DNA from: Symbiodinium natans
Lineage: Eukaryota > Sar > Dinophyceae > Suessiales > Symbiodiniaceae
Direction of reading: 5' to 3'
NCBI GenBank assembly: GCA_905221605.1
Contig: CAJNDS010001016.1
Coordinates: 1-41,648 of the forward strand
DNA: 41,648 nt
Positions within the stretch are counted from its first letter, which is position 1. Every line of letters starts with the position of its first letter. The translations under genes and the position numbers were made by a program. The notes under the pieces were generated by a model. That model had not been told where the DNA came from, made no database searches, and saw nothing but the letters and a program-made list of their open reading frames with translations. This document shows positions 8,742-18,300 of this stretch, one piece after another.

Positions 8742-10809
8742 GACACCGCAACGGGCAAAACACATCAGTAACATACCCAAGCTCGCGTCGCGTCTTTGGA
8801 ACACCATCCCGAGGGTGTTACTTCCCAAAGCATTACCGGCATGGTGGGTTGACACGGAACGCTGCAAGCCCTGTTGCAACGACGGAGGACTCCATATCGA
8901 GGTCAAGCGTCCCCTTTCTGCCTTAATTAAAGCAAGCGCCCAAGGTATTACCGTCTCCCCCAGGAATGCCAATATAGGGGATGTCTTAGCAACATTAGAT
9001 GCACAGCATTACTTGCTTGCACCTATGTATCAACAGACCCTTGGCGTCCCTAATGTTGCTCTTTGGCCTAAAATGTGTCATTGCGGCAATCTGCACCTTA
9101 AAGTTACGGCATTAAGGCCGATCCCTGCAGGTACTCCACTCATTGTTGAGTTAAAACCTGTCAAAGATACCCACCTTGTTGCTCAATTTGACGGCAGCTG
9201 TCACGTGCAAGAAGGTATAGGTGGTGCGGGTGGTATCGTATGGTCGCCCGGACCAGTCCCGGTAATTCTTGAAACGATTGCCATCCCACTCCAGCCTTGT
9301 CCAGACTCTATGTTTGCGGAAATATGCGCCGCTGACGCAACGTTAGACAAGGCCTTATCTCTTGCTGCTAGCAATCAAATCAGGGAGGTTATCCTTCAGG
9401 GAGACTGCATCAACATTGTAAAGCACTTTGCTGGTGCCTTGAGACTACATAGGGAAGACCTAGTGCGAAAACTGGATAACATGTGGCAAAAGTTAACGCA
9501 CACACCCATTACAGTGCATTGGTCATACGTCCCTCGCGTCGGCAACAAAGTCGCTGACCACCTGGCAGGAATCGCTGCTAACAGTCTCCGCTACGAAGCA
9601 CCCCTTCATGAAGATGTCTTCTTTGACTCGGGTGAGGGTCAGCCTCATATGCAAATAAACACTGAATGCTTTCCGCCTATTCTGTTACCTTCCAAGCAAT
9701 GGCACCTGCAAGCTATACAGGACTTGCATTCCGGAGCTGAAATTATTTCTCTTGAGGCCCCCCCACTTTGGAATCCGGAACTGCTTTTGCGGTTTTGCCT
9801 CTACAATCGGATCAAGCCCCCCCCCGAGCTTGATACAGCGTGGCCAGGGCTGGTCCAGTATCGAAGGCCATCATTGCACCCACAGGGTAGATATTATGCC
9901 ATACGGCACTGGCAAACGAGTAAAAGGCTAACACGTTTCTTAGCCATCGGGCCGAACGCAATTGAAATCGACATGAAAGGTGCGCATTATACGCTTTTGC
10001 GCCTCCTTACATGTCACAGCCCTACTCACCCACCCCTCCCAACGTTGCTTGAAGCCAGGGAGCTATTTAGTAGTCACCTTGCGCGCGCGCCCAAAGCACA
10101 AACAGTACAAACCAAGCACTTGTTGCAAAGAGCAGTTGGAATGGACAGCAATGCTTTCCTTCGGCATGTTTATGAAGGTAGTGTTGCTGCTTATGCCATC
10201 CCCCCTGCCTTGGCAAGTTTTCTTGCACATTTGGTGCAGGCTAAAGCTACCCTCCAGGTTATGATCCAGCAAGGAATCCCATTTTACCAACCGGATGCAA
10301 GGGTCAACAACAGGAATTGGGCAACTTTTGCACTTGAAGCTGCGGAAAGCTTCGTAATGCGAAAAGGGCTCGCTGCAATGCTCCCGTACTGCGCAGGCAC
10401 AGTGCTTTGGGTACATGACGGGGTGTACGTCAAAAATAGAAACGCAGTTTCACCCTTCATCGAAGGGGCTACTGAAGCATTGGTTCAGCTCATCCAGATG
10501 GGGCAGCACTGTCATCCACAGGTCACACCTAACCAGGAATTTGCTAGCCTACAAGATGTCTTTGCTATTACCACCACGAAGAGTGAATTTAATGCGGCAG
10601 TTGATGCGTTAAATGCTGCGGGTATCGCGTGTCATAACCCTGCTCTCCCAAAGCACCCAAAGGCAACCACCAACAGGGTGTCCAAGCGCCTTATCCTGGA
10701 AGTTCAGGATATACTAGAGGTCGAGAGGCAAAGAGACGATAAAAGGAGACGCGTTGATGTTACAGCTGTTCCGCGTAGGGGATTGTGGGTAACACCCCCC
10801 TCGTTGTGA
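8581..10809 (+). CDS. LINE ORF2, third segment: RNase H plus polymerase-like domain
   Basis: Numbered from ATG 8581, though real homology seems to start around 8650 at a hydrophobic AVLLAW segment followed by RR, as often follows the LINE zinc finger. Residues 200-335 form RNase H with all four acidic residues: AQFDGSC (Asp204), FAEICAA (Glu247), LQGDCIN (Asp275) and NKVADHL (Asp326). It degrades RNA in RNA-DNA hybrids. Residues about 440-640 are not expected in a LINE. They contain GRYYA, IEIDMKGAHYTLL (Asp464), a KHLLQRAVG segment near 512, and LWVHDGVYV (His612-Asp613) preceded by an E-rich helix. This order resembles motifs A, B and C of family A DNA polymerases or T7-like RNA polymerases. 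The assignment of that part is inference from motifs only. The tail is basic and proline-containing, and ends at TGA 10807. Confidence 0.84.
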   Translation: MLALPRLTPCVTLPFLRSMLKEGLTFCAVLLAWIATIRRYAMEQQCTWHPGWCETPQRAKHISNIPKLASRLWNTIPRVLLPKALPAWWVDTERCKPCCNDGGLHIEVKRPLSALIKASAQGITVSPRNANIGDVLATLDAQHYLLAPMYQQTLGVPNVALWPKMCHCGNLHLKVTALRPIPAGTPLIVELKPVKDTHLVAQFDGSCHVQEGIGGAGGIVWSPGPVPVILETIAIPLQPCPDSMFAEICAADATLDKALSLAASNQIREVILQGDCINIVKHFAGALRLHREDLVRKLDNMWQKLTHTPITVHWSYVPRVGNKVADHLAGIAANSLRYEAPLHEDVFFDSGEGQPHMQINTECFPPILLPSKQWHLQAIQDLHSGAEIISLEAPPLWNPELLLRFCLYNRIKPPPELDTAWPGLVQYRRPSLHPQGRYYAIRHWQTSKRLTRFLAIGPNAIEIDMKGAHYTLLRLLTCHSPTHPPLPTLLEARELFSSHLARAPKAQTVQTKHLLQRAVGMDSNAFLRHVYEGSVAAYAIPPALASFLAHLVQAKATLQVMIQQGIPFYQPDARVNNRNWATFALEAAESFVMRKGLAAMLPYCAGTVLWVHDGVYVKNRNAVSPFIEGATEALVQLIQMGQHCHPQVTPNQEFASLQDVFAITTTKSEFNAAVDALNAAGIACHNPALPKHPKATTNRVSKRLILEVQDILEVERQRDDKRRRVDVTAVPRRGLWVTPPSL

Positions 10810-10881
10810 TGCGTGTAGTCCCCATTTCAACCACCCTCCCTCTTTCGTGATGGCGGCACCTTTGGCTCAGACCAGTTGTGA

Positions 10882-11538
10882 ACGCCCGGGCACAACCAAA
10901 CATGCTCGCCGCCACACGCTGCCTCCTTGGCTTGGCGTTACCATGAAGCCATTGGTAGCCACTCCAGCACAGCTGACTTCGAGCTCACAGTCCTCCCTGC
11001 TGCAGCGGGAGGGATCCTCGTGGCTCTCTTAGAGGAAAGCAAGTCGAACGAAGCCCTTTCCCCGTACCATAAGGATCGTTTATATCGAGGCGTCTCCTTC
11101 GGTAATCCACAGATCATTCACGAGATCGTCGAAGATCTGGATGAGGAAAAACTCCTACTTGCATGGACTCTCATTGAAGTCATTGCAAGGCTGGACGCTG
11201 CCACTCAACCTCGCGCTACCGTGTCAATGGAATGGAAAATAAGTTCATCAAATCTCCGTGCCATCTCGTGCGTTGGAGAACGTGCGCTTGCCCAATCACT
11301 TTCGGAGCACTTTTCTTTGACCCCCAAGTGGTCTTCAAGAGTTGTCGGGGCTTTAATCGGGCACAAAACTGGATGGGGTAGGGTAGATGCATTGCTCCAG
11401 GTCTTAACGCCAAGAGCAACAGTCATTGCCCGTGAACTGTGTGAGTGTGAACAATTCCCCTATCACTTCCTTTGGCCGTGGTATTCATACCTTGTTTCTT
11501 CTCACACAATAGATTCAGAGCCACGTAATTGGCTTTAA
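10882..11538 (+). CDS. Unrecognised ORF downstream of LINE ORF2
   Basis: The frame is open from 10882 to TAA 11536, about 200 residues after the TTG at 10927, with no ATG near its beginning; the first in-frame ATG is 11227. An ATG at 10849 starts a short frame (to 11029) in another phase. A one-base indel may therefore have separated the start codon from the body, and the ORF may be a pseudogene. The protein is mixed helical and acidic in the middle (VEDLDEEK), with a Trp/Tyr-rich end (FLWPWYSYL). I see no catalytic motif, signal peptide or membrane span. Its only context is its place between LINE ORF2 and the paired ORFs, on the same strand and intronless. Confidence 0.45.
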   Translation, partial: TPGHNQTCSPPHAASLAWRYHEAIGSHSSTADFELTVLPAAAGGILVALLEESKSNEALSPYHKDRLYRGVSFGNPQIIHEIVEDLDEEKLLLAWTLIEVIARLDAATQPRATVSMEWKISSSNLRAISCVGERALAQSLSEHFSLTPKWSSRVVGALIGHKTGWGRVDALLQVLTPRATVIARELCECEQFPYHFLWPWYSYLVSSHTIDSEPRNWL

Positions 11539-11831
11539 TGCCCCTGGCTGGACCCACCTCACTTTGGCCATCTGTTCGCAGACAGTGGAGCTATGTGCCA
11601 ATGTGTCCACTGAGTGAGGGTGTGGTTGCCCCTTGTACTTTGTGCTCGGTGGGCTTTATTGCCGCTTATGGTACTTGTACCTTTACGTGCTCCTCTGTTA
11701 ATTGCTTCGTTGGTGGATCACTGCTAACATTGTGATCACCTACCCCTCCCCATCCGAATATAGTTAACACATGCATGGCAGTTATTTTGCTCAAGCGCTC
11801 GTTATGGGAACACTGACCCTTAACCCGCGCA
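11539..11831 (+). other. Gap between unknown ORFs
   Basis: 293 bases with no convincing coding frame. A possible remnant reading frame exists at 11529-11735, but it has no recognisable motif. No repeat or hairpin stands out. Confidence 0.4.
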
Positions 11832-13184
11832 ATGGCCTTCTGTCTGGATTTGGCGCCGGATCATCTTAGGAAGATTCTTGGCTCTTCCATCCACACTTCG
11901 CCCTGCCTCTTCTCGTATGACAACAAATTCTGCATCTTGGAGACCAGTATCGCCTTTTGCATTATGCAGCTGGCTGGCACGGTCTCCATTCGTGCACACT
12001 TGGATGCCGATGTAAAGTCCTCCGAATTGGTTGGGGCTGCTCTCCAGCTTATCCACCGCTGTTGGTCCAAGGGACTTGCCCTCCAGTTAAGGGAGATAGA
12101 TGGATGCGGATGCCTTGAGTGGCAGCAATGGGGGTTGCAAACTCTGCGCGCTATGGGTTCGGTGAGTGTGGCGTGGCATAATGTACTTGCTGGCCACATC
12201 GGGCAGGCGTATATAATTGCGCTCCCGGTAACATTGCATGCATCTTGCAGAATTGCCACTACCACCCTGGGCAGCTACGAGGTGTTCTTTCTTCGGTTGA
12301 GCTCGCTGCCCTGTCTGCCTGTCTTCCGTCTTCATGCACCTCTTCTCGCATACCAAAGGTCACCTCCCACCCTGCTTGCTCGTGCCACCCATCATGGTTT
12401 TTGGCCTGGCGTTCTTAAACGCCCCTTTGGGCCCCTCCCAGCTGAGAATGGCACCGGTGCGCCACGAGTGCAAGAGTACCAGTTCACCACCCAAACGGCC
12501 TGCGCCTTTCACGAACAGGGTCTTGGTGCGACCTGTGCTTTCGTTGGCCAAATCGCCACCTTCGTCCTCGTTGAAGTTGGACTCGAGTTTGGATGTATGC
12601 TCAAGTACACCATGTGTTGCTCACCCTACACGCACGGAGAGTGGTACCTCCTCGAATCTACCCAACTAGGCGCTGAACTTCTTCCGCTCCTCCTGGAAAA
12701 CATGGCCTTCCGACTTGATCTCAATCTGGTGCAAATCCAAGTAGTTGTCCAGGGACTGACCTTTGCTGTCCCTTTAGTCAGCTTTCTTGTTGATTGGCCT
12801 GTTGGCACGGTCTTTATTGCTGTTGCCTTCCCCTCCTTTGAGCACATGGTAGAGGCGCATCCGGTCCTGGTAGGGTCTTACTTTAGTAGGCGCCTCTGTA
12901 TTGTCAATCCGCCTGATGGGATGCTCCCTCTCAATCTCACAATTGATCCAATGCTGCCGGTGCTAATGCTGCAAATACTAATTGTGCAACACATGCGGCA
13001 ACGGAGTGGTTACCTTGAAAGTCGGGCTTTCGTACTTTGCGATGAGCAGGGCTTTGTTGCGGACACGTGTACCAAAATCCAAACAGCGTTCCATGAGGAT
13101 GCGAGGGTACTTCTTAAGTACAAGTGCCTCACCTTCGAAGGTCACCTGTTTAGATTGGTCTCCGCCTCCCACAGCCTACTTTGA
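11832..13184 (+). CDS. Unknown protein with DWPVGT motif, copy 1 (450 aa)
   Basis: An intact ATG-to-TGA frame of 450 residues. I do not recognise the family. It is hydrophobic but has no clear membrane-spanning helix. Its value is the comparison with the next ORF: both share, in the same order, an LxP-xxL-xxxLG start, a CLEWQQW / MLHWRQL block, a FWPG / FWAG block, a LLPLLL / LFPALC helix, the motif LVDWPVGT followed about 20 residues later by AHP, and a C-terminal MRxRSGxLExRxFVLxDxQGxVA block ending in a Lys-rich tail. This copy is uninterrupted and so may still be under selection, or was so until recently. Same strand and no intron suggest a passenger gene of the retroelement. Confidence 0.6.
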   Translation: MAFCLDLAPDHLRKILGSSIHTSPCLFSYDNKFCILETSIAFCIMQLAGTVSIRAHLDADVKSSELVGAALQLIHRCWSKGLALQLREIDGCGCLEWQQWGLQTLRAMGSVSVAWHNVLAGHIGQAYIIALPVTLHASCRIATTTLGSYEVFFLRLSSLPCLPVFRLHAPLLAYQRSPPTLLARATHHGFWPGVLKRPFGPLPAENGTGAPRVQEYQFTTQTACAFHEQGLGATCAFVGQIATFVLVEVGLEFGCMLKYTMCCSPYTHGEWYLLESTQLGAELLPLLLENMAFRLDLNLVQIQVVVQGLTFAVPLVSFLVDWPVGTVFIAVAFPSFEHMVEAHPVLVGSYFSRRLCIVNPPDGMLPLNLTIDPMLPVLMLQILIVQHMRQRSGYLESRAFVLCDEQGFVADTCTKIQTAFHEDARVLLKYKCLTFEGHLFRLVSASHSLL

Positions 13185-13345
13185 TGCTAGGACGGCTGGC
13201 TTTGCTGTTGGCAACGTCTCCTTGCCGCCTTTTGGCTCACACTAGCGTAGTAGTGCTTTGGCTCATGGGGGTCTGAGGTTGCTCCGCAACGTCACTTTCC
13301 TGCCGCCACACTATACGACTCGTTGCCTTGCGGCTAAGTTTGAGC

Positions 13346-14741
13346 ATGTCAACAGAGGAAGATTGCCTTGACAGCGACCCAAGGCAGCTTGAGTACGCCC
13401 GTACTCTTGCTCTGCCGCAAACTCTGTCTTTGGATCTGTCCCCCGTGGCCTTGATGCTGGTCCTAGGCAATGATCCTCTAATTCCTCTTTGCGGAGGTGG
13501 AGAGGACCCTGTGCAACGACTGACATCGTCAGTCGCGCAACGCCTTCTTGTGGATCTCTGCAACATCAAGGTTGTTCTTGCCCTGCCATTGCAGAGTGTT
13601 CATGGCACTGAAAATGCCGCTGATGCCTTCCAGGCTTGGCTGGGATGGAGCATAAGCCAAGAAATAAAGATTGGCCAGGTCTCGGGCGGCCTAGACTTTC
13701 ATTGGCACATGCTTCATTGGCGCCAATTGGCTGTCCAGTCTGTGGCCTGTCTTGCATCAGTTAATTCGCACTGGTTCCGTCTTCTCTCTGAAGGTCTGAG
13801 GGGAATGCCCTTCTTTGCGATTCCCACGGGGGAACACGCCGGAGCGTTCTTTGGAGTCACGCCTCTTGACGAATGCACTTACGACGTCCATGCAGTTGGA
13901 GACTTCCCACTCGCGAGCCTCCGCCTCCTCCGACTGCGTTCACCGTTTACAGCTGACTTTGCCAATCAAACTCCTGCAAGACAGCTTCTGGGCGGGCGAC
14001 TTGCTCATGAGCATCATTGGCCTGCCCAAATGGACTCTCCTCACCCGCAGGCAGAGGGCCACTGTGGCAGTCTATGGCCTCGCACACAGTCCACCTTGCA
14101 GCGTCACGTGCCTGCCCCTTGGTCAGTCCGTGAAGCAGCTTCTCGTTGTAGGGTAAGGTATGCTGGTCTTGTTGCCAATCTCACCCTTGTCCGTGTTACT
14201 CAACATCGAGGTTGTATGATGCAAATCGTTTGGTGTGCTGCTCCCTTTCGACAAGAAGCTCTTGAAGGGGATACTCTCCAACTTACCACTCAACTTTTCC
14301 CTGCCTTATGTGCTTTGTGCCCGAACCGCCTGCAGCCAGATCTCCTTGGGGTCTGTCTCGCAGCTAAGCCACCTACCTGTCCCTCCGTGCTGTGCCCTGG
14401 TAGATTGGCCGGTGGGCACACCGTTCACTGTATATGCCTACAATGATCTCCTGGCTGTAAGAGCTGCGCATCCACCCGTCACTGTTGGCTGGCCGTCCTG
14501 GCACCCGCAGCTCCTCAACCCAAGCGATTGGAATGACCTACCTTGCCCTGTTTTGGCTTCCGGTAGCTGGCCTGTGTCCCTGTTGATGGTCAAATGCGTG
14601 CAAGCGATGAGAGAACGCAGTGGGCACCTCGAGTGTCGATCTTTTGTCCTGGCCGACTCACAAGGGGCAGTTGCGAGTCCTACGTCGGCGGTACGCCGAG
14701 CTTTTGCTCCGAATGCAAACACACTTCTGAAAATGCAGTAG
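13346..14741 (+). pseudogene. Unknown protein with DWPVGT motif, copy 2 (frameshifted)
   Basis: Paralogue of the ORF at 11832-13184. Its matching parts lie in alternating frames. The N-terminal half runs from ATG 13346 in one frame, with the MLHWRQL block. The central FWAG block at about 13990-14156 is in a second frame. The GLVANLTL to LFPALC part at about 14155-14340 is back in the first. The LVDWPVGT and RSGHLECRSFVL parts, ending at TAG 14739, are in the second again. At least three indels are therefore needed. The copy is collinear but clearly diverged from copy 1, so the duplication is old. Function unknown. Confidence 0.6.
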
Positions 14742-15131
14742 GGACCCCGCCTTTATTAATGCTTGGTCTTGGAAGCATGAGGGTCTCGTTCTCCAGTTTC
14801 ACACCGGTTTTGCGGTTTTGCTTTCTCGGGAATGTGTTGGCGGGACTTTTTCATGGGTGCTGTGCAGTGCTGGCTCAGGTCAACTCTGTAGATCCGAGGT
14901 AGTCCACCGCCTTCCCCTCAGGAAGACAGCACTGACATGGTTGAGGCATCCAGCCCTCAAAGCCATATGGAACGTCTTGCTCCGCTGCTTGTGATTGTCT
15001 CGCAGTTGAGCCTTACGTCGGCCTACTGTAGGCCCGCCTCCAGGCACAGCGATAGACACCTTCACGACTGCCCATTGGATGCATTGCGTTGTATCCTCTT
15101 TGAGGCGTGCGCTGTGTGCTTGAGCCTGTGG
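14742..15131. other. Junction between the LINE block and the minus-strand retroelement
   Basis: No intact gene. The + strand block ends at 14741. The minus-strand retroelement can be followed with confidence only to about 15270; the minus-strand frame at 14880-15065 may be more of it but has no motif I can name. The boundary between the two elements lies in this stretch and cannot be placed from sequence alone. Confidence 0.4.
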
Positions 15132-15333
15132 TTAATTATTGAGCCGCGCGAAGGCCTCTCCGAGCCTCCACAAGTGTACCTCTGGCGGCAACACCAGTCG
15201 AATTGGGGCTGTTGTTATACTCGCCTCCCTCACGTCGCTCCTGGAGTCGAGAATTATAGGGTTGCCCTCCCATCCCTGAGGGAAACCGCGAGAGTGGCTG
15301 CTGTTCTTCACAGCATCCCTAACAGTGATGCTT

Positions 15334-18300
15334 TCAAGGAAACCTTCTTCTCTGAGAGCCTTTGTCATTTTTGCCCATGTCTTTGAAAAGACGAACTGCT
15401 GTTTCTGCTCTGTTCGGCCACGGCGTTCTTGGCCCGCAGGGATAAGGTGTTATCCCATGGAAACGGTAAAATGCCAGGAAGTCATCAGCGAAAAAGGCTT
15501 GATCACCTACTACTCCTTTCGGAACACAGTTGTTCTCTTCGATCCATCTCCGAAATGCGGCAAGGGTTTCGGTAACCTCGAGTCCAACGAGGGCCGTAGC
15601 CCAAAGCAGGTTAGATGCGCCGTCGAGAATCAAAAGAGTGATATAACTCTTTTCTCCGTAATTGATTTCAGCATGATCGACAAAAATAAGATCTCCGAAC
15701 GACGCGGCACGAAGGCCTGCGATTCTGGCTCGCGGCGGTGCCGGAACTGTTGTTCCGCAAACCCTGCATGACTTGACGATGCGGTCGTACTTTTCGTAAA
15801 TCTCTTCCGGAAGGCCTAACATGGACGTACGCCTACGAAACTGCGCGGAACTCATGTGGTAATGCTTCACATGCAACTTGTACAGCTCCACATCACTTCG
15901 TAGCTTTTCAATCATGCGTCGAAAGGCCGGAGAAGAGCGGGCAACTTCTTGCCCGGGAAGAGGTAGCGCTATACGCCTAGGTTCTGGATCGAAGCGCTCC
16001 TCAGGCGCATTGTCTTCTTTAGACTCTGGAGACGGCTCTGGCTGCTCCACTGGAGCTTCAGAAGGAGAGTACTGATCATCCCATTTAGTTGTCTCGACAC
16101 CCTTACCCTTCAGCTCTGGAAATGGGTCTTCGTCCTCATCTCCAAAGAGCTCTCCTGGAGAGAAAGGTAAAGGTGCCTCTTCTGGGGAAGAGCTGCCTTC
16201 TTTTCGCAAGGATCCCTCTCCTAAAGAAGGATGTGGCATTAAGCCAGAATCTGGCTTTTTGCCTGCAATTTTCTTCCTAGCAGGTGCCTTGACGACTTCG
16301 TCATCAGGCTTTCCTCTGCGCCCGGGGCCTTTTCCCCGAGTACTCACCTTCACAGAGGTGCGATTCTCTATGCCACCTGGCAGAATCTTGAAAACGGTTC
16401 TACCTAACCACGGCTTAGGAAACTTGACGGGAGGCTTGTCCTTCCATTCATCATTCTGCGTTTCCTTCATGCCATCCTTGTAGTTGATGGTGGTCTCCCG
16501 AATCGTGTCGAGGTACTCGAGTGGTATGGGAGTATTCCCTTTCGATGGCTTGCGGTGAACTCGGATTAGACGATGGTTGCCTTCGTCCAAGTGCCATTCG
16601 TCCTCCACAACCAAGGCTTCTGAGGATTCCTCCCCTGGAGGGGAGCATTCCTTCGTGACCAACTTGTAGCCATACTCGAAGTGGTGCTCGTTCGTCATGA
16701 AGAAACTCACCTTCTTGTGTGCATCGAAACGAACTCCCCACATATGCCAGGCTACATCTATAAGATCGAGCATCAAGTGTGAGCTTCGAGCAACCTTCAA
16801 AGGAAGGTTCTTCATGCCCAGAACTGAACTTGACAGAAGGGCTTCGTCAGGCTCTAACGAGATCTTGAAGCGAAGGTTCCTCATCTGAGGTAACGACATC
16901 AAGAAGGGAACTGTGCCCTGATCAACGATGTCAAATTCGGTCGACTGAATCGTGTAGGAAAGATCGTACATGAAGATCACAATCTTTTCCTTGCGCTGGG
17001 CCATCTCGCTGTTGGCAAAAGAGAAATGACTGTTTGTAGGTCGTAACTCGTACCACAAACCACAGTCTGGATGATGGTCCACGAAACCCATGAACTCTTT
17101 CGCTGCTTGTCTCGAGGTCATAGCCCGTGTGCAACCGATGTCCAAAACCATAGAGGTAGGGGACAAAGCATGTGTCAAAAAAGACTTGGGAACATCTTCT
17201 TCGTTGGAGTCCTGCTTGTAAACCGCTTCGGACACAAAACTGTGGTGCTGCACCCAAAAGGCGTTAGCTATGGCCGGAGTACCTGGGCCTGCCAAGGCAG
17301 CAGTCCTCTGGGCTTCCGAGGTGGCATTGGCATGGTCGCCCTTGCCGTCCTTTCCTTTCTTGTCCTTTCCCTTGAAGAACTTGCCCTTGCCTTTGCCCTT
17401 TCCTTTCCGACCTTTGGCTGCATAGGAGTCGTCAGCTCCTTCTTGCCAATCAGTTTCTGTCCAGGCTTCATAGCTCCAATCATGCCATTCTTCGTTCCAT
17501 GCCCAGTCGCTAGCGCTGACGTCTTCGGCGGCATGGGCCTTCCCTTTCTTGCGTTTGAAAAAGCGTCGGCCACCATGGCCCTTGCCTTTGCCTTTCCGGC
17601 CCTTGCCCTTTCCTTTTCCACGTCGCAACTTACGACCTTGGAACTTCCGCTGAAACCGCGTGTAAGACTCATCGTCGTAGACCCAGAAGCAATCCTCAAA
17701 GGCGTCCAGGAAGCCTTCTGCGCCATCATCTTCGTCCTCGCACCAGTAGCCTTGGCTCTCATCGAGGGTACCTTCATCGATGACGATAAAACTTTTTCTT
17801 CCTGGAGCACTTGTGGGTGCTAGAAGAGGGTTGTCTACTGTGGTCTTCGTGGTGCAAAACACTTCCAAATACACTGTTCTCAGCTCATCCACTCTGTAAT
17901 CTGTGAGTGCCCTGTTCTTGTGCGCCATAAGAGAAGTAAGAACTTGTCTTTGGTCTTGGATAAGGTCTGACAGGGTCACGAACAGCAGGGCAATGAGGTT
18001 CGCTGTGATGGGTAGTGCTCTTCCATGTGTTTCTCTCCCTTGTTCGTTGACTCGGCGAAGTGCTTCTTCGGGAGTGATTGCCTGTTGTTCTTCTTGAGGT
18101 AGTCTTAGAACATAGGCTCTCACCACGGGGTCGTTTTCACTCACTAGGGGAACAAAAGTGTCCATCCATGACTCGTTCATGCGCTGGTAGGACAGCTGGA
18201 ATCTTGTCATCCACCTCAGCATATCACCACTACCACGATGCATGTTCATGAACTGCTGGAATCTGTAGAGGAAAACGTTCGCTGCACCCTTCACGAAGTA

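Larger units (their letters stand above)
1..14741 (+). mobile_element. Giant non-LTR (LINE) retrotransposon carrying a DNA methyltransferase
   Basis: Seen: an unbroken run of intronless same-strand coding sequence with the LINE order ORF1, then endonuclease, reverse transcriptase, CCHC fingers and RNase H. Three more ORFs follow with short gaps. Host genes further right are split into exons of tens of bases, so this block is foreign in structure. The 5' end lies outside the window, since ORF1 is open to base 2. The core is secure to 10809. Extension to 14741 is inference from spacing, strand and lack of introns. No poly(A) tail, 3' repeat or target-site duplication was found. Known: cytosine methyltransferases inside dinoflagellate retrotransposons have been reported (de Mendoza and colleagues, 2018). 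Confidence 0.8.

Noticed and set aside
13187-13245. Dinoflagellate spliced-leader relic (TTTTGGCTCA near 13231)
   Set aside because: Only about 10 bases match the end of the leader; it lies just past an ORF end and lacks the CCGTAGCCA part.
17268-17810. Basic Lys/Arg/Ala-rich minus-strand ORF and the opposite-strand ORF at 17071-17823
   Set aside because: Frame shadows of the Gly-Lys-rich region of the retroelement polyprotein.
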